Positions 1-7,198 of a DNA stretch of 24,771 nt are shown here, piece after piece. Source of the stretch: a virus; IMG/VR virus record IMGVR_UViG_3300031722_000161, positions 1-24,771 of that record. One strand, written 5' to 3'. Made by a program: the position numbers and the translations under genes. Under the pieces are notes generated by a model. That model worked only from the letters and a program-made list of their open reading frames with translations. It was not told the origin of the DNA and did no database searches. Each line of letters starts with the position of its first letter. Positions within the stretch are counted from its first letter, which is position 1.

Positions 1-86
1 GCCACGTCTAGGTAGGGCTGCCAGATCGCGGCACGCGCAGGGGTCGCGCCTGTTGCGCTACAAACTTGTTCAACGGTCAGGGTCAT
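1..86 (-). CDS. Putative endolysin, GH19 (chitinase-like) family, 5' end only
   Basis: Reading leftward from the ATG at 86, 28 open codons run off the window edge. The peptide includes LTVEQVCSATGATPARAA followed by IWQPYLD. This resembles the N-terminus of phage GH19 lysozymes, which usually open with a short helix, then an 'ATG(C/A)xxARA' motif and a tryptophan-containing segment. GH19 endolysins hydrolyse the peptidoglycan sugar backbone. The gene lies downstream of a holin gene, which fits a lysis cassette, although a methyltransferase gene and a strong terminator stand between them. The RBS is only fair (AAGAG about 7 bases upstream). The catalytic domain lies outside the window, so the family is inferred from N-terminal flavour and context alone. 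Confidence 0.55.
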   Translation of the reverse strand, partial: MTLTVEQVCSATGATPARAAIWQPYLDV

Positions 87-166
87 GATGGGCTCTTGTA
101 GGTCAGGAAACAGAAAGAAGCGCCGTGGCGCTAATAAAGTGCTGCAGCCAGCTACAAAAATGTAAC

Positions 167-204
167 AAAAAAGCCCGGCGCTGCGGAAGCGACGGGCTTT
201 TTTT
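167..204. terminator. Bidirectional intrinsic terminator between the methyltransferase and endolysin genes
   Basis: GCCCG (173-177) pairs with CGGGC (193-197), and inner CGCT (179-182) pairs with AGCG (188-191) around a 5-base loop, with one G/A mismatch. Six A's lie on the left and seven T's on the right, so transcripts in either direction end in a U-tract. On the minus strand it lies 133 bases after the methyltransferase stop and about 80 bases before the endolysin start. The remaining stretches, 87-166 and 205-336, hold no gene or convincing promoter that I can see. Confidence 0.9.
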
Positions 205-336
205 GCGACGCTATGCAACGCGCTGCAACACGCTTACATATTGTCAATCATGACTTGTAAAAAAATACACAATCATAGGCAATGCGAAGCGATAGTCCAA
301 CCTCATACATCATCATGGAGCCAATCGTGGAGCCTA

Positions 337-1122
337 TTAAAAAAGTCCTGCAGGCTGCGCCTCGACATCCCAGCTACTGATGATCAGCTCGGTGCGCTCC
401 ACGCCCTGGCCGCCGCCGACGATGTACTTGATCGGCACCTCGACGAGGTGAAAACCTTCAAAGCAGCGCCGGATGTCCGGGTGATCGTTGATGCTCAGCA
501 TGGCCTTGCCCTTGAGCCCGCGCATCATTCCAGCCATAGCCTCGTATTCAGCCCAGGGGAATGGCACACCATACCCTTCAGTTTCCCAGTACGGCGGGTC
601 CAAATAAAAAAAGCTGTGCGGCCGGTCATAGCGCTTGATACAGTCCTTCCAGTCCAGCCGCTCAATGTGCGCGCTGGACAGGCGCAGATGGGCGGCGCTG
701 AGCTGCTCTTCGATACGCAGCAGATTGACCGCTGGCGCCGTGGTGGCCGTGCCCCAAGTCTGGCCCTGGACGCGGCCGCCAAAGGCCTGGTGCTGAAGGT
801 AATAAAACCGCGCCGCCCGCTGAATGTCGGTCAGCGTCTCGCTGGGCGTGTCCTGCGTCCAGCGGAAAATCTCCCGGCTGCTGAGCTGCCATTTGAACTG
901 GCGCACAAACTCCTCCAGGTGATTTTTGACCACGCGGTATAAGTTGACCACGTCGCCATTGATGTCGTTGATGACCTCAACGTCGGCGGGCTGACGCAGG
1001 AAATAAAGCGCTGCACCACCGGCGAAGACCTCAACGTAGCAGGTGTGAGGAGGAAAGCGCGGGATGATGATGTCGGCCAGGCGGCGTTTGCCGCCGAGCC
1101 ACGGAATGATTGGGGATGCCAT
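337..1122 (-). CDS. DNA adenine (N6) methyltransferase, D12 class / Dam-like
   Basis: The protein is 261 aa from the chosen ATG. It should transfer a methyl group from S-adenosylmethionine to the N6 of adenine in a short DNA target. Visible motifs are the N-terminal PWLGGKRRL (7-15), typical of the D12 class, the SAM-binding FAGGAAL (33-39), an ND pair near 52-53, and the catalytic DPPY (175-178) within FFYLDPPYWETEGYG. The chosen start puts PWLGGK at the usual distance from the N-terminus but has no clear Shine-Dalgarno. An in-frame ATG at 1236 has GAGGTG almost touching it and would add 38 non-conserved residues. As phage cargo it probably protects DNA from host restriction or alters host methylation. 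There is no cognate restriction gene here, and the target site cannot be read from the sequence. Confidence 0.93.
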   Translation of the reverse strand: MASPIIPWLGGKRRLADIIIPRFPPHTCYVEVFAGGAALYFLRQPADVEVINDINGDVVNLYRVVKNHLEEFVRQFKWQLSSREIFRWTQDTPSETLTDIQRAARFYYLQHQAFGGRVQGQTWGTATTAPAVNLLRIEEQLSAAHLRLSSAHIERLDWKDCIKRYDRPHSFFYLDPPYWETEGYGVPFPWAEYEAMAGMMRGLKGKAMLSINDHPDIRRCFEGFHLVEVPIKYIVGGGQGVERTELIISSWDVEAQPAGLF

Positions 1123-1261
1123 ATTTGTGAGGTTCAGTAAGAGGTTGTTACACTGCCTATGCCTTCCGGGAGGTGGCAGGGTCTTGGCTGGCTCACAGGC
1201 GCGATCTGTGGATTGGCGGCCGGAAAGGGTGTTCATGCACCTCGCCCGGTCGCCCTGTCTT

Positions 1262-1792
1262 TTAAGAACTGATTGCAGGCGCCTGGGCCAGCAGTTCTGT
1301 CTTGCGCCCTGACGCCGCCGTGGTCCCGAACCAGAAGGCCATCACCACACCCCAGCCGGTGGACAGCGAGCCCAGCATCAGCAGCATCGCCTGTGAGTTG
1401 TCCGTCACAGTCAGCCAGCCTTTGAGCAATCCAACCAGGATGCCAAAGTAGCCGATCGTCACGAGGCCCGACAGCATTGCCGGAACGATGCTACGGGTCG
1501 CGCCTTGCAGCGCACGCGCATCCTTTCGGTCCCCCGCAGCAATAGCCTCCAAATCGGCAAGTTGCTTGAAGCCGAGTTCCTGCATTTTCAGTGCAAAGTT
1601 TTGATCTGCCTGCTTGAGCGCCAGCATCTGCTCGGGTGTGGCGCCGCTCAGCGCCTGCTTGACAGCATCGACGGTCTTGTCGGAGATGCCCAGCGCATCG
1701 GCAGCGGCCTGCACCGCCATGGCGCCCAGCGGGCCGCCTAAGGCAGTACCGATCCATGGGGCTACCGTGCTAATAATTTTGGTCAAGTCCAT
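1262..1792 (-). CDS. Holin, three-TM GTA-release type
   Basis: This 176-aa protein permeabilises the inner membrane to release the endolysin at the end of the lytic cycle. It has an N-terminal hydrophobic/Ala-Gly segment (about 10-30), a charged helical middle (about 50-100: QMLALKQADQNFALKMQELG and then AAGDRKDAR), and two C-terminal membrane segments (about 102-124 and 133-157) ending in a polar tail. This layout, with the charged linker followed by 'GDRxxAR', matches the family 'holin of 3TMs, for gene-transfer release'. The RBS AAAGGAG is strong, 8 bases before the ATG, and overlaps the stop codon of the 73-aa gene upstream, so translation is probably coupled. Family length is normal. Its role as holin is inferred from family and position. 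Confidence 0.8.
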   Translation of the reverse strand: MDLTKIISTVAPWIGTALGGPLGAMAVQAAADALGISDKTVDAVKQALSGATPEQMLALKQADQNFALKMQELGFKQLADLEAIAAGDRKDARALQGATRSIVPAMLSGLVTIGYFGILVGLLKGWLTVTDNSQAMLLMLGSLSTGWGVVMAFWFGTTAASGRKTELLAQAPAISS

Positions 1793-1805
1793 TCAGTTTT
1801 CTCCT

Positions 1806-2027
1806 TTAGATTTCAATAATTTCAATCGGCAAATTGGGCGCAACGCCCTCAATCACCCCATCCCTGACAAACACACGCTGGCCCCCAGTCGCTGCGCCAC
1901 GCGCCTGCAACCGACCGCCGCCGGGCAGCTCGACGGTGGCCACGCCGTCAGCAATGACCAGCACAGTGCCGACCTGCAGCGGGCGCGCAGGCAGCAGGTT
2001 CAGGAAGGTGCGGTAAATATTGGTCAT
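1806..2027 (-). CDS. Small OB-fold-like tail-tip/hub accessory protein
   Basis: This 73-aa protein begins MTNIYRTFLNLLP and continues as alternating short beta strands with glycine turns (VGTVLVIADGVATVELPGGG, then a QRVFVRDG stretch). The pattern resembles a small OB-fold or beta-barrel, as found in hub-associated proteins of long-tailed phages. It lies 9 bases after the 680-aa hub-like gene, with AAGG about 8 bases before its ATG, and is followed by the holin. I do not recognise a named family. A structural role beside the hub is inferred from position and from the predicted fold. Confidence 0.7.
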   Translation of the reverse strand: MTNIYRTFLNLLPARPLQVGTVLVIADGVATVELPGGGRLQARGAATGGQRVFVRDGVIEGVAPNLPIEIIEI

Positions 2028-2036
2028 GAGCGAGCC

Positions 2037-4079
2037 TTAAACATGGGTTTCGACAGAGAGGGTTTGACGCAGCTTCGGCATGGACCAGTCCAGCCCGATG
2101 TTGCGCACCAGCCCTATATGCGTCTCCGACTCATTTCGGTAGCGCACGAACTTACCCGGCAAGATCAGCCCGGTCTCTGCCAGCACTGGCAGCTTTAAGC
2201 TGACATCGGCCTGCATGCCCGTGTCAGCCAGCTCAGCCAAGCCGCGCTGGCGGGCAGCATCGGCATGCGTGATGAGGGCATGCGTGACCATAGGCGCGAC
2301 GCTGTCGCCCGCCGTTCCCGCCCGCGTTACCTGGCCCAGCACCCCGGCGCCGATGCCGCTGACGTGGATGCGGTTGTAAGCTGCCTTGCGCTGCCAGGTG
2401 ATGCCCTCGACCGTGGCAATGCCGGGCAGCTCAAAGTCCGGCACCACATCGCCCCAGTCCCAGGGCGCGACTGGGTACTTGGGCAGGATGCGCAGGGTCT
2501 GCTCCGTATCGTGCGGCTGCACATAGCCGCCCGCTGCGCCCGCGATGTCCAGAATGGCGCTGATGTAGTTGCCCTGGTGGCTCCATGCATTGCCCGGCAC
2601 CAGCCAGTCAGTCAAGCCAAAATCTACATCCCAGCCGATGCCCACGCCGTTGATCGTCAGCGCATCGAGCATGAGCTGCTGCGCGGTGCGTGCCTCGGCA
2701 TTGCCGAAGTGGAGGGTTGGAGCATAAGGCGCGTCCAGGATCGCCGCCGTGCCGCGACCTTTGATCCCCACACGCCCTTTGGCGAACTGACGCTGTCGGT
2801 CTGGACCTTCAACGCAAAGCCGATACGGGACACCGTTGACAACCGCCTCCACCTCAACGGGATCGCCGCTGATGCCGGGCTTGACAAGTGCCAGCGCATT
2901 GACGGGGATGGATGTGCTCCACGACCAGGTCCACGACTGCCAGTCGAGCGCCATGTTGAATCCGAAAGCCGGAATCGACGCGCCGTCGCTCACGCGGCGC
3001 AGGACTATTAAATTGATGGTCACATAAGCCTTTAAAAATGGGATGACGACGCGGGCCGGTGGCAGCGGCGCCCGGCCACTCGGGTAAGCCGAAAAAACCA
3101 AATGCAGCGGCAGCCCGCGCAAAGGCTTGCGCTGGAACAGTAGATGCGTGCTGCCCACATGCCCGGCAGGCGTTACAACCACGGGCGGCCAGACGCCTTT
3201 GCCGACTGCGGGCCATCGGGCCAGCTGCCACGGTATGAGCCGGGCTGTGTCGATGTGATTGGCGCGGCCCATTTTCCCGGCCGCAACATATCCGCGCTGG
3301 CTGGCTACCTGGTGCAGCGCGGCGGCTGTGTGCAGCAGCCGGTCGGCGACCTCAAACGCCCCGGCAGTGCGGATGCCTACAGCCTGCGCCGTCTGCCACG
3401 CGCTTTGCCGGGCCTGCGCCAGCCGGTCGGCTACCTGCGCCAGGATGGCAGCCTGCAGCGACAGCGCCCGCGCCAGCTGCCAGTCCGGCGCGACAGCCAG
3501 GGCGCGGGCTGTGGCCACGCAGTGCGATACGTCCACGGCGCGCCTTACGGGCAGCGCCTGGCACCAGCTTGGTGTCGCGCCGCATTGCTCGCTGCGGGAT
3601 GTGTGCCATGCGCCGCCGACGGCCCGCCTGGCGGGAGCGGCCACCTGCTGGGGCGCTAGTGCAGGCCGGTGCAGGTAGCGCGTGACGCGGTTGTCGTACC
3701 CGAGTTTTCCGGACAGCCTCAAGCCGGGCAGCAGAGCAGCCGCCTGCAAGGTGACACCATCCAGCGCCGTGAGGCTGGCGCGCAGCGCCAGTCCGGGCAA
3801 TGCTGCCTGCAGTGACAGACCATCGAGCGCTGTCAGGCTGGCGCGCAAAGTCAGGCCGGGCAGCGTGGCCTGCAGCGACAGCGATAAATCCTCCGGTGCA
3901 GCCGCGCCGCCCGCTGCGCCAAACACGAGGTTGCACGGCGGCCCGGCTATCCGGGCAGCACGGAAAACCAGATTGACATTTGCCGTGGGTGTGACTGCGC
4001 CGCCTGCTGCGCCGAATACCAGGTTGTAAGGCGGCCCAGCAATCGGCGCCGCGCCAAAACGAAGATCGACAGCAGCCAC
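2037..4079 (-). CDS. Tail-tip protein: repeat-rich N-terminus joined to a baseplate-hub-like C-terminus
   Basis: The protein is 680 aa. Residues 7-53 carry repeats of the motif NLVF(G/R)AA with IAGPP. Residues 66-125 carry three copies of a 21-residue unit (LQA-LPGL-LRASLTALDG). Residues 145-300 are rich in Trp, Gln, Ala and Arg, with no family that I recognise. Residues 350-680 look like the domain found in tail hubs (gp27/late-control-D type): beta-rich segments, TWSWSTSIPVNA, then a helical part (ARTAQQLMLDALTINGVG), a Trp-rich loop (PVAPWDWGDVVPDFELPG), and a C-terminal barrel ending in LRQTLSVETHV. The hub joins tube, tape measure and tip. It starts 3 bases after the 135-aa gene and is followed by the OB-like 73-aa gene, as is common for hub and spike pairs. 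The hub assignment is by pattern and place. Confidence 0.75.
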   Translation of the reverse strand: MAAVDLRFGAAPIAGPPYNLVFGAAGGAVTPTANVNLVFRAARIAGPPCNLVFGAAGGAAAPEDLSLSLQATLPGLTLRASLTALDGLSLQAALPGLALRASLTALDGVTLQAAALLPGLRLSGKLGYDNRVTRYLHRPALAPQQVAAPARRAVGGAWHTSRSEQCGATPSWCQALPVRRAVDVSHCVATARALAVAPDWQLARALSLQAAILAQVADRLAQARQSAWQTAQAVGIRTAGAFEVADRLLHTAAALHQVASQRGYVAAGKMGRANHIDTARLIPWQLARWPAVGKGVWPPVVVTPAGHVGSTHLLFQRKPLRGLPLHLVFSAYPSGRAPLPPARVVIPFLKAYVTINLIVLRRVSDGASIPAFGFNMALDWQSWTWSWSTSIPVNALALVKPGISGDPVEVEAVVNGVPYRLCVEGPDRQRQFAKGRVGIKGRGTAAILDAPYAPTLHFGNAEARTAQQLMLDALTINGVGIGWDVDFGLTDWLVPGNAWSHQGNYISAILDIAGAAGGYVQPHDTEQTLRILPKYPVAPWDWGDVVPDFELPGIATVEGITWQRKAAYNRIHVSGIGAGVLGQVTRAGTAGDSVAPMVTHALITHADAARQRGLAELADTGMQADVSLKLPVLAETGLILPGKFVRYRNESETHIGLVRNIGLDWSMPKLRQTLSVETHV
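3705..3884 (-). repeat. Three tandem 63-bp coding repeats
   Basis: Within the 680-aa tail gene, a 21-codon unit of the form LSLQA(T/A)LPGL(T/A)LRASLTALDG occurs twice in near-perfect form. A third diverged copy (VTLQAAALLPGLRLSGKL) follows. The alternating polar/hydrophobic pattern suggests stacked beta strands. High DNA similarity between the copies makes slippage or recombination likely. Confidence 0.85.
3921..4061 (-). repeat. NLVFGAAGGA coding repeats
   Basis: At the very N-terminus of the 680-aa tail protein the block IAGPP(Y/C)NLVFGAAGGA occurs twice, 31 residues apart, with a partial copy (VNLVFRAAR) between them and an RFGAAPI remnant in front. A related stretch (HLVFSA) reappears near residue 327. 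Confidence 0.8.
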
Positions 4080-4082
4080 GCT

Positions 4083-4490
4083 TTACCCGAGTTTGAGTTC
4101 GAGCGGCTGCACCTGGCCGCCCGCATACAGCACGGGCACGCGCAGGCACAAGGCGCCAGCGACCAGCGGATCGCCCGGCGACAGCACCACGACAGGCGCA
4201 GAAATGCACGGCACGCCGCTGCCATTGACAAAAAGCCCCCAGGTCGGCGTGCCCGTGGCCACATTCATGGCGTTTGCGGCCGTGCTCAGCGTCAGTTCAC
4301 CCGCTGTAATCGTTCCCGACGGTTCGGCTAGCGCGACATCCACGATCAGCGTGGCCGTGACCGGGGCAGACAGCGCCGTGCGCGTCCCGTCATAGAGCTG
4401 CAGGCGGGCCGGGCCTACACCGGCATTGAGCTGGTCGAGCACCACCTGCAGGCGCGCAGCTGCGATGTCGGCAGATATTTCAAGCGACAT
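4083..4490 (-). CDS. Small tail-tip protein, unknown function
   Basis: This is a 135-aa protein, starting at MSLEISADIAAARLQVVLDQ. An upstream in-frame ATG at 4532 would add 14 residues lying wholly inside the preceding gene, and these look unlike protein. The chosen ATG overlaps the end of the LamG gene by 11 bases, which suggests coupling. After an N-terminal helix the chain is beta-rich and hydrophobic (SAPVTATLIVDVALAEPSG and similar), with no catalytic motif. In family terms this resembles small structural proteins of siphophage tail tips, but I do not recognise it by name. Confidence 0.75.
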   Translation of the reverse strand: MSLEISADIAAARLQVVLDQLNAGVGPARLQLYDGTRTALSAPVTATLIVDVALAEPSGTITAGELTLSTAANAMNVATGTPTWGLFVNGSGVPCISAPVVVLSPGDPLVAGALCLRVPVLYAGGQVQPLELKLG

Positions 4491-5997
4491 TGATGATCTC
4501 CGGCGTGATGTTGTCGCCCACGGCCGCGCCATATTGGCCGGTGTGGTCGTAGCTCAACACGGTGTACTTCACGCCTTCGCGGATTCCCCTGAATTCGTAA
4601 TTACCCGTGACCGCGTCGCTCCAGGTTTCGCGCACGGCCACGCGGCTGCGCTCGTCGATGAGCAGCACGCGACGGCGCCACGGCGTGTTTGCGGGCGCGT
4701 GCTGTTCCTTGACCGTGCCGTAAATGATTCCGGTGCCGCCGTGGTACGCATCAAAAAAAGTATGTTCGCGCAGGTGCCCGGTTGCCGTGCCTGCTGGCTG
4801 TGCGGCGGTAGGTAGATACCGCTGCGGCTGCAAGTGCTGGCGCATGCGGGGCAGCAGTGCGCCACTTGTCAGTCCAGTGTCCAGCGGCCCAGGTAGGCGT
4901 GTGGCGGGCGGGGTGAAATTGCCGCTGTACCGGGCTGCGCCCACAGTGATACGCAAGTCTTGCAAGTAGCCGTTGAAATACTCCGCGCCCGCCGAATAAT
5001 CCCACAGCCCAATCTTCAGCGGCTGATTGCTAGCATCGGGCGTTAAGAGTCCTGTCCTGGTTCCAGCCAATGCGCCATTGATCCATACTTTTCCAACTGT
5101 GCCTTCTCGCGTTACTGCGAAATGAGTCCAGGCACCCGCCAAAAATGCGTTTGGTATGTCAACATATTGTTCTGTCTCATTGGATGTAGCGTAAAAAGCT
5201 ACTCTAAGAAAGGCATCCGACCCACCCAGCCAGCGAGTCGAGAAAGCGAAAGCACCCGTCCACAAATAATTTGTCGTCGTGTAAAACCCCCGATGAACAA
5301 TGCCAAAGTTAGAGCTGATGGAGCGCGGGTAAATCCACACCTCGACCGTGTACAGCGTGCCCAAATCGAAATCAGTGCTCGACGGGATTGTCAGACAGTC
5401 GCCAGCGCCGTCGAACGCCATCACTGACCCGCCGGTCGTTGTCTGCGCTGTGGATATGTGGGCGTCGCCCACAGGCGTGACAGTGTGGCCGCACACGTCA
5501 GTAAACACTGAAGAGCCGTTCGCCCCGTCACCGTGCAGCAGCAATTTAACTTTGTCGAAAACCGGGTCACCTTCAGTCCACGGTGTATGAGTGACACTTT
5601 GCGGGCCGGGAAATGCGATCGCAGAATATGACTGGTGGGTCAACCATACCTGCCCGTCATCTGAATACTGAAACATCAGGTCCAGCGGGAATGTGCCAGC
5701 GGCGCCGCATGCCCCAAGTTGTAGCTGAGCATATTCCACACCTTGCCCGGCGCCGAAATCCCATACCAAGGCAAAGCCTGCGCTGCTGTGCGCCGAAAGC
5801 AGCCATGACACTGACCCAGTCGTAAAGCCATCGCGCAGATCAGCCAGCGCTCCGGTGGTAGGCGAAAACGTGCAGCTAAGCGTTGCAGTCTCGTCTGCAA
5901 GCACGCCAGCGGCATAAATCCGGGCCTCGGACAGCTCCAGCGGTCCATTGCCGGGGACAGAAAATCCGACCAACCGCCAATAACGGTGCGCGGCCAT
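4480..5997 (-). CDS. Tail-tip protein with LamG/concanavalin-like lectin domain
   Basis: The protein is 505 aa. Residues 1-140 start with RYWRLVGFSVPG and contain LELSEARIYAAG and FPLDLMFQYSDDGQVW, the pattern of a discoidin (F5/8 type C-like) beta-sandwich. Residues 150-362 form a LamG/concanavalin-type domain: LLLHGDGANGSSVFTD, then FDGAGDCLTIPSS, then YTVEVWIYPRS, then WTHFAVTREGTVGKVWINGA, and LKIGLWDYSAGAEYFNGYLQ. Residues 423-480 resemble a carboxypeptidase-regulatory/prealbumin-type sandwich (RVLLIDERSRVAVRETWSDA and then GNYEFRGI). Such domains bind sugars, so a role in receptor recognition or virion decoration is likely. It starts 3 bases after the 386-aa gene. The LamG core is markedly less GC-rich than its neighbours, a sign of separate acquisition. 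Confidence 0.85.
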   Translation of the reverse strand: MAAHRYWRLVGFSVPGNGPLELSEARIYAAGVLADETATLSCTFSPTTGALADLRDGFTTGSVSWLLSAHSSAGFALVWDFGAGQGVEYAQLQLGACGAAGTFPLDLMFQYSDDGQVWLTHQSYSAIAFPGPQSVTHTPWTEGDPVFDKVKLLLHGDGANGSSVFTDVCGHTVTPVGDAHISTAQTTTGGSVMAFDGAGDCLTIPSSTDFDLGTLYTVEVWIYPRSISSNFGIVHRGFYTTTNYLWTGAFAFSTRWLGGSDAFLRVAFYATSNETEQYVDIPNAFLAGAWTHFAVTREGTVGKVWINGALAGTRTGLLTPDASNQPLKIGLWDYSAGAEYFNGYLQDLRITVGAARYSGNFTPPATRLPGPLDTGLTSGALLPRMRQHLQPQRYLPTAAQPAGTATGHLREHTFFDAYHGGTGIIYGTVKEQHAPANTPWRRRVLLIDERSRVAVRETWSDAVTGNYEFRGIREGVKYTVLSYDHTGQYGAAVGDNITPEIINVA

Positions 5998-6000
5998 TCC

Positions 6001-7161
6001 TTACCGCCAGTCCGAGACGTGATCGACAAACACGCAGCCGCATTGCGCGGGCGTCATGATGAGCGCGCCCAGGCGCACGGCCTGGACTTTTTTTCCGACC
6101 ATGTCGCCGCCTCCATCGACAACGTCCCCAGTGGCAAAGCTGGCGTTGACCACCTGCGGCGAGTAGTGCAGGCCGGGAAGGTAGCTGCGTGGTCCTTGCG
6201 CGTTGTGCAGCAGCACGGGCGTGAGCATCAAGCCGTTATCAACCGGCGCCGGGTAAGCAAAGCCGACTGACCCGGTGACGTGCGCGGCCGTAACGCCCAG
6301 CGCCATCACTGGCGCCGACGACACCCGCACCGCGCCGCCCAGCGTGTTGGCGGCGCGGGCCATGTACAGGCCGTCATACGCCTGCGCGCCGTCGGCATAA
6401 ATCAAGTCGTCGCCGAAGGTGCCGCCCGCCGCCGCCGACTTGTCCGACACATTGCCGCGCAGTGCGCAGGCGTAAGGGTCGCCGCTCTTGAGCGACAGGA
6501 CATCGCCGAAATAGTTGCCCTGGTACTCGCCGCCAGCGCCAAGGTTTTTGACGAAGAAATGGAAACCCAGGTCATCCGCATAAATGCGCCACTGGACGGC
6601 GGCACCGCTGGCGGTATTGGATTTGCTCCACCAGAGGCCATCCGCGAACTGCGCGGCGCTCGGAAACAATCCGCTTCCGGTGCTGACATCGCTCATGGCT
6701 TCAAATCCGCGCACCCGCGCCGTGGTGGTTCCGGTGTCGTCCACCCGCAGATAAAAGCCCGTCCCTTCGGCAGAATTGGATTTGTAAGCAGCCAGACTGG
6801 CGCCTGTGAACGCCTTGCTCCAGCCCGCCGCCGCGACCTTGAGCGTGATGGCGCCAGTGGCCGCGCCGTCGGGCGCCGTGGTGGCCCAGCTCACGGCATT
6901 GGCGCCCACCGCCATGACGCGCTGCTCTCCGTTCAGGCCTGCGACGCTGGCGCCAGCCACCAAGATGACTGTGTCCACGTCAGCGCTGGGCATCGCGGGC
7001 ACCGTGGCCGTGGCGATACCGCCGGAGACGACCAACGAACTGACGCTCTGCAGGCCAAAGCCGGTGACAAGGACTGCGTCAAGCACGGACAGCAGCGCGC
7101 CAGCGGTGCCAGACAAAACGGGCGCGCCGGGCATAGCGCTGTGAAACGATTTGGTTTTCAT
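6001..7161 (-). CDS. Tail-tip structural protein, 386 aa, unknown function
   Basis: Begins MKTKSFHSAMPGAPVLSGTA, with SD AAGGA 5 bases before the ATG. Residues 1-120 look like short beta-sandwich repeats (VSSLVVSGGIATATVP, then VDTVILVAGAS). The middle, 120-260, is rich in aromatic and Gly residues (GTGFYLRVDDTG, WRIYADDLGFHFFVKNLG, YQGNYFGDVLSLKSGDPY). The C-terminal part includes QGPRSYLPGLHYSPQVVN and ends in VFVDHVSDWR. It lies 37 bases after the 1171-aa gene and just before the LamG gene. I recognise the type only as a structural protein associated with tail-tip clusters of siphophages. The position implies a place in the distal tail. Confidence 0.8.
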   Translation of the reverse strand: MKTKSFHSAMPGAPVLSGTAGALLSVLDAVLVTGFGLQSVSSLVVSGGIATATVPAMPSADVDTVILVAGASVAGLNGEQRVMAVGANAVSWATTAPDGAATGAITLKVAAAGWSKAFTGASLAAYKSNSAEGTGFYLRVDDTGTTTARVRGFEAMSDVSTGSGLFPSAAQFADGLWWSKSNTASGAAVQWRIYADDLGFHFFVKNLGAGGEYQGNYFGDVLSLKSGDPYACALRGNVSDKSAAAGGTFGDDLIYADGAQAYDGLYMARAANTLGGAVRVSSAPVMALGVTAAHVTGSVGFAYPAPVDNGLMLTPVLLHNAQGPRSYLPGLHYSPQVVNASFATGDVVDGGGDMVGKKVQAVRLGALIMTPAQCGCVFVDHVSDWR

Positions 7162-7198
7162 GTTTTCCTTGGTAAGTCGGTTTTCTGGAATTGCTGGA

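Noticed and set aside
241-300. TTGACA-like or TTGTCA-like boxes near the left terminator as a promoter
   Set aside because: No -10 box of acceptable quality at 16-19 bases on either strand.
241-942. Long plus-strand open frame opposite the methyltransferase gene
   Set aside because: Antisense shadow: composition is not protein-like, and the minus-strand gene has clear catalytic motifs.
3705-4061. Repeat region as CRISPR or mobile element remnant
   Set aside because: Repeats keep the reading frame, are coding tandem units without spacers of fixed length, and have no flanking target duplication.
3352-4209. 285-codon minus-strand open frame in another phase of the 680-aa tail gene
   Set aside because: Arg-rich off-frame translation of repeat DNA; the other frame joins a good hub-like domain and fits the gene spacing.
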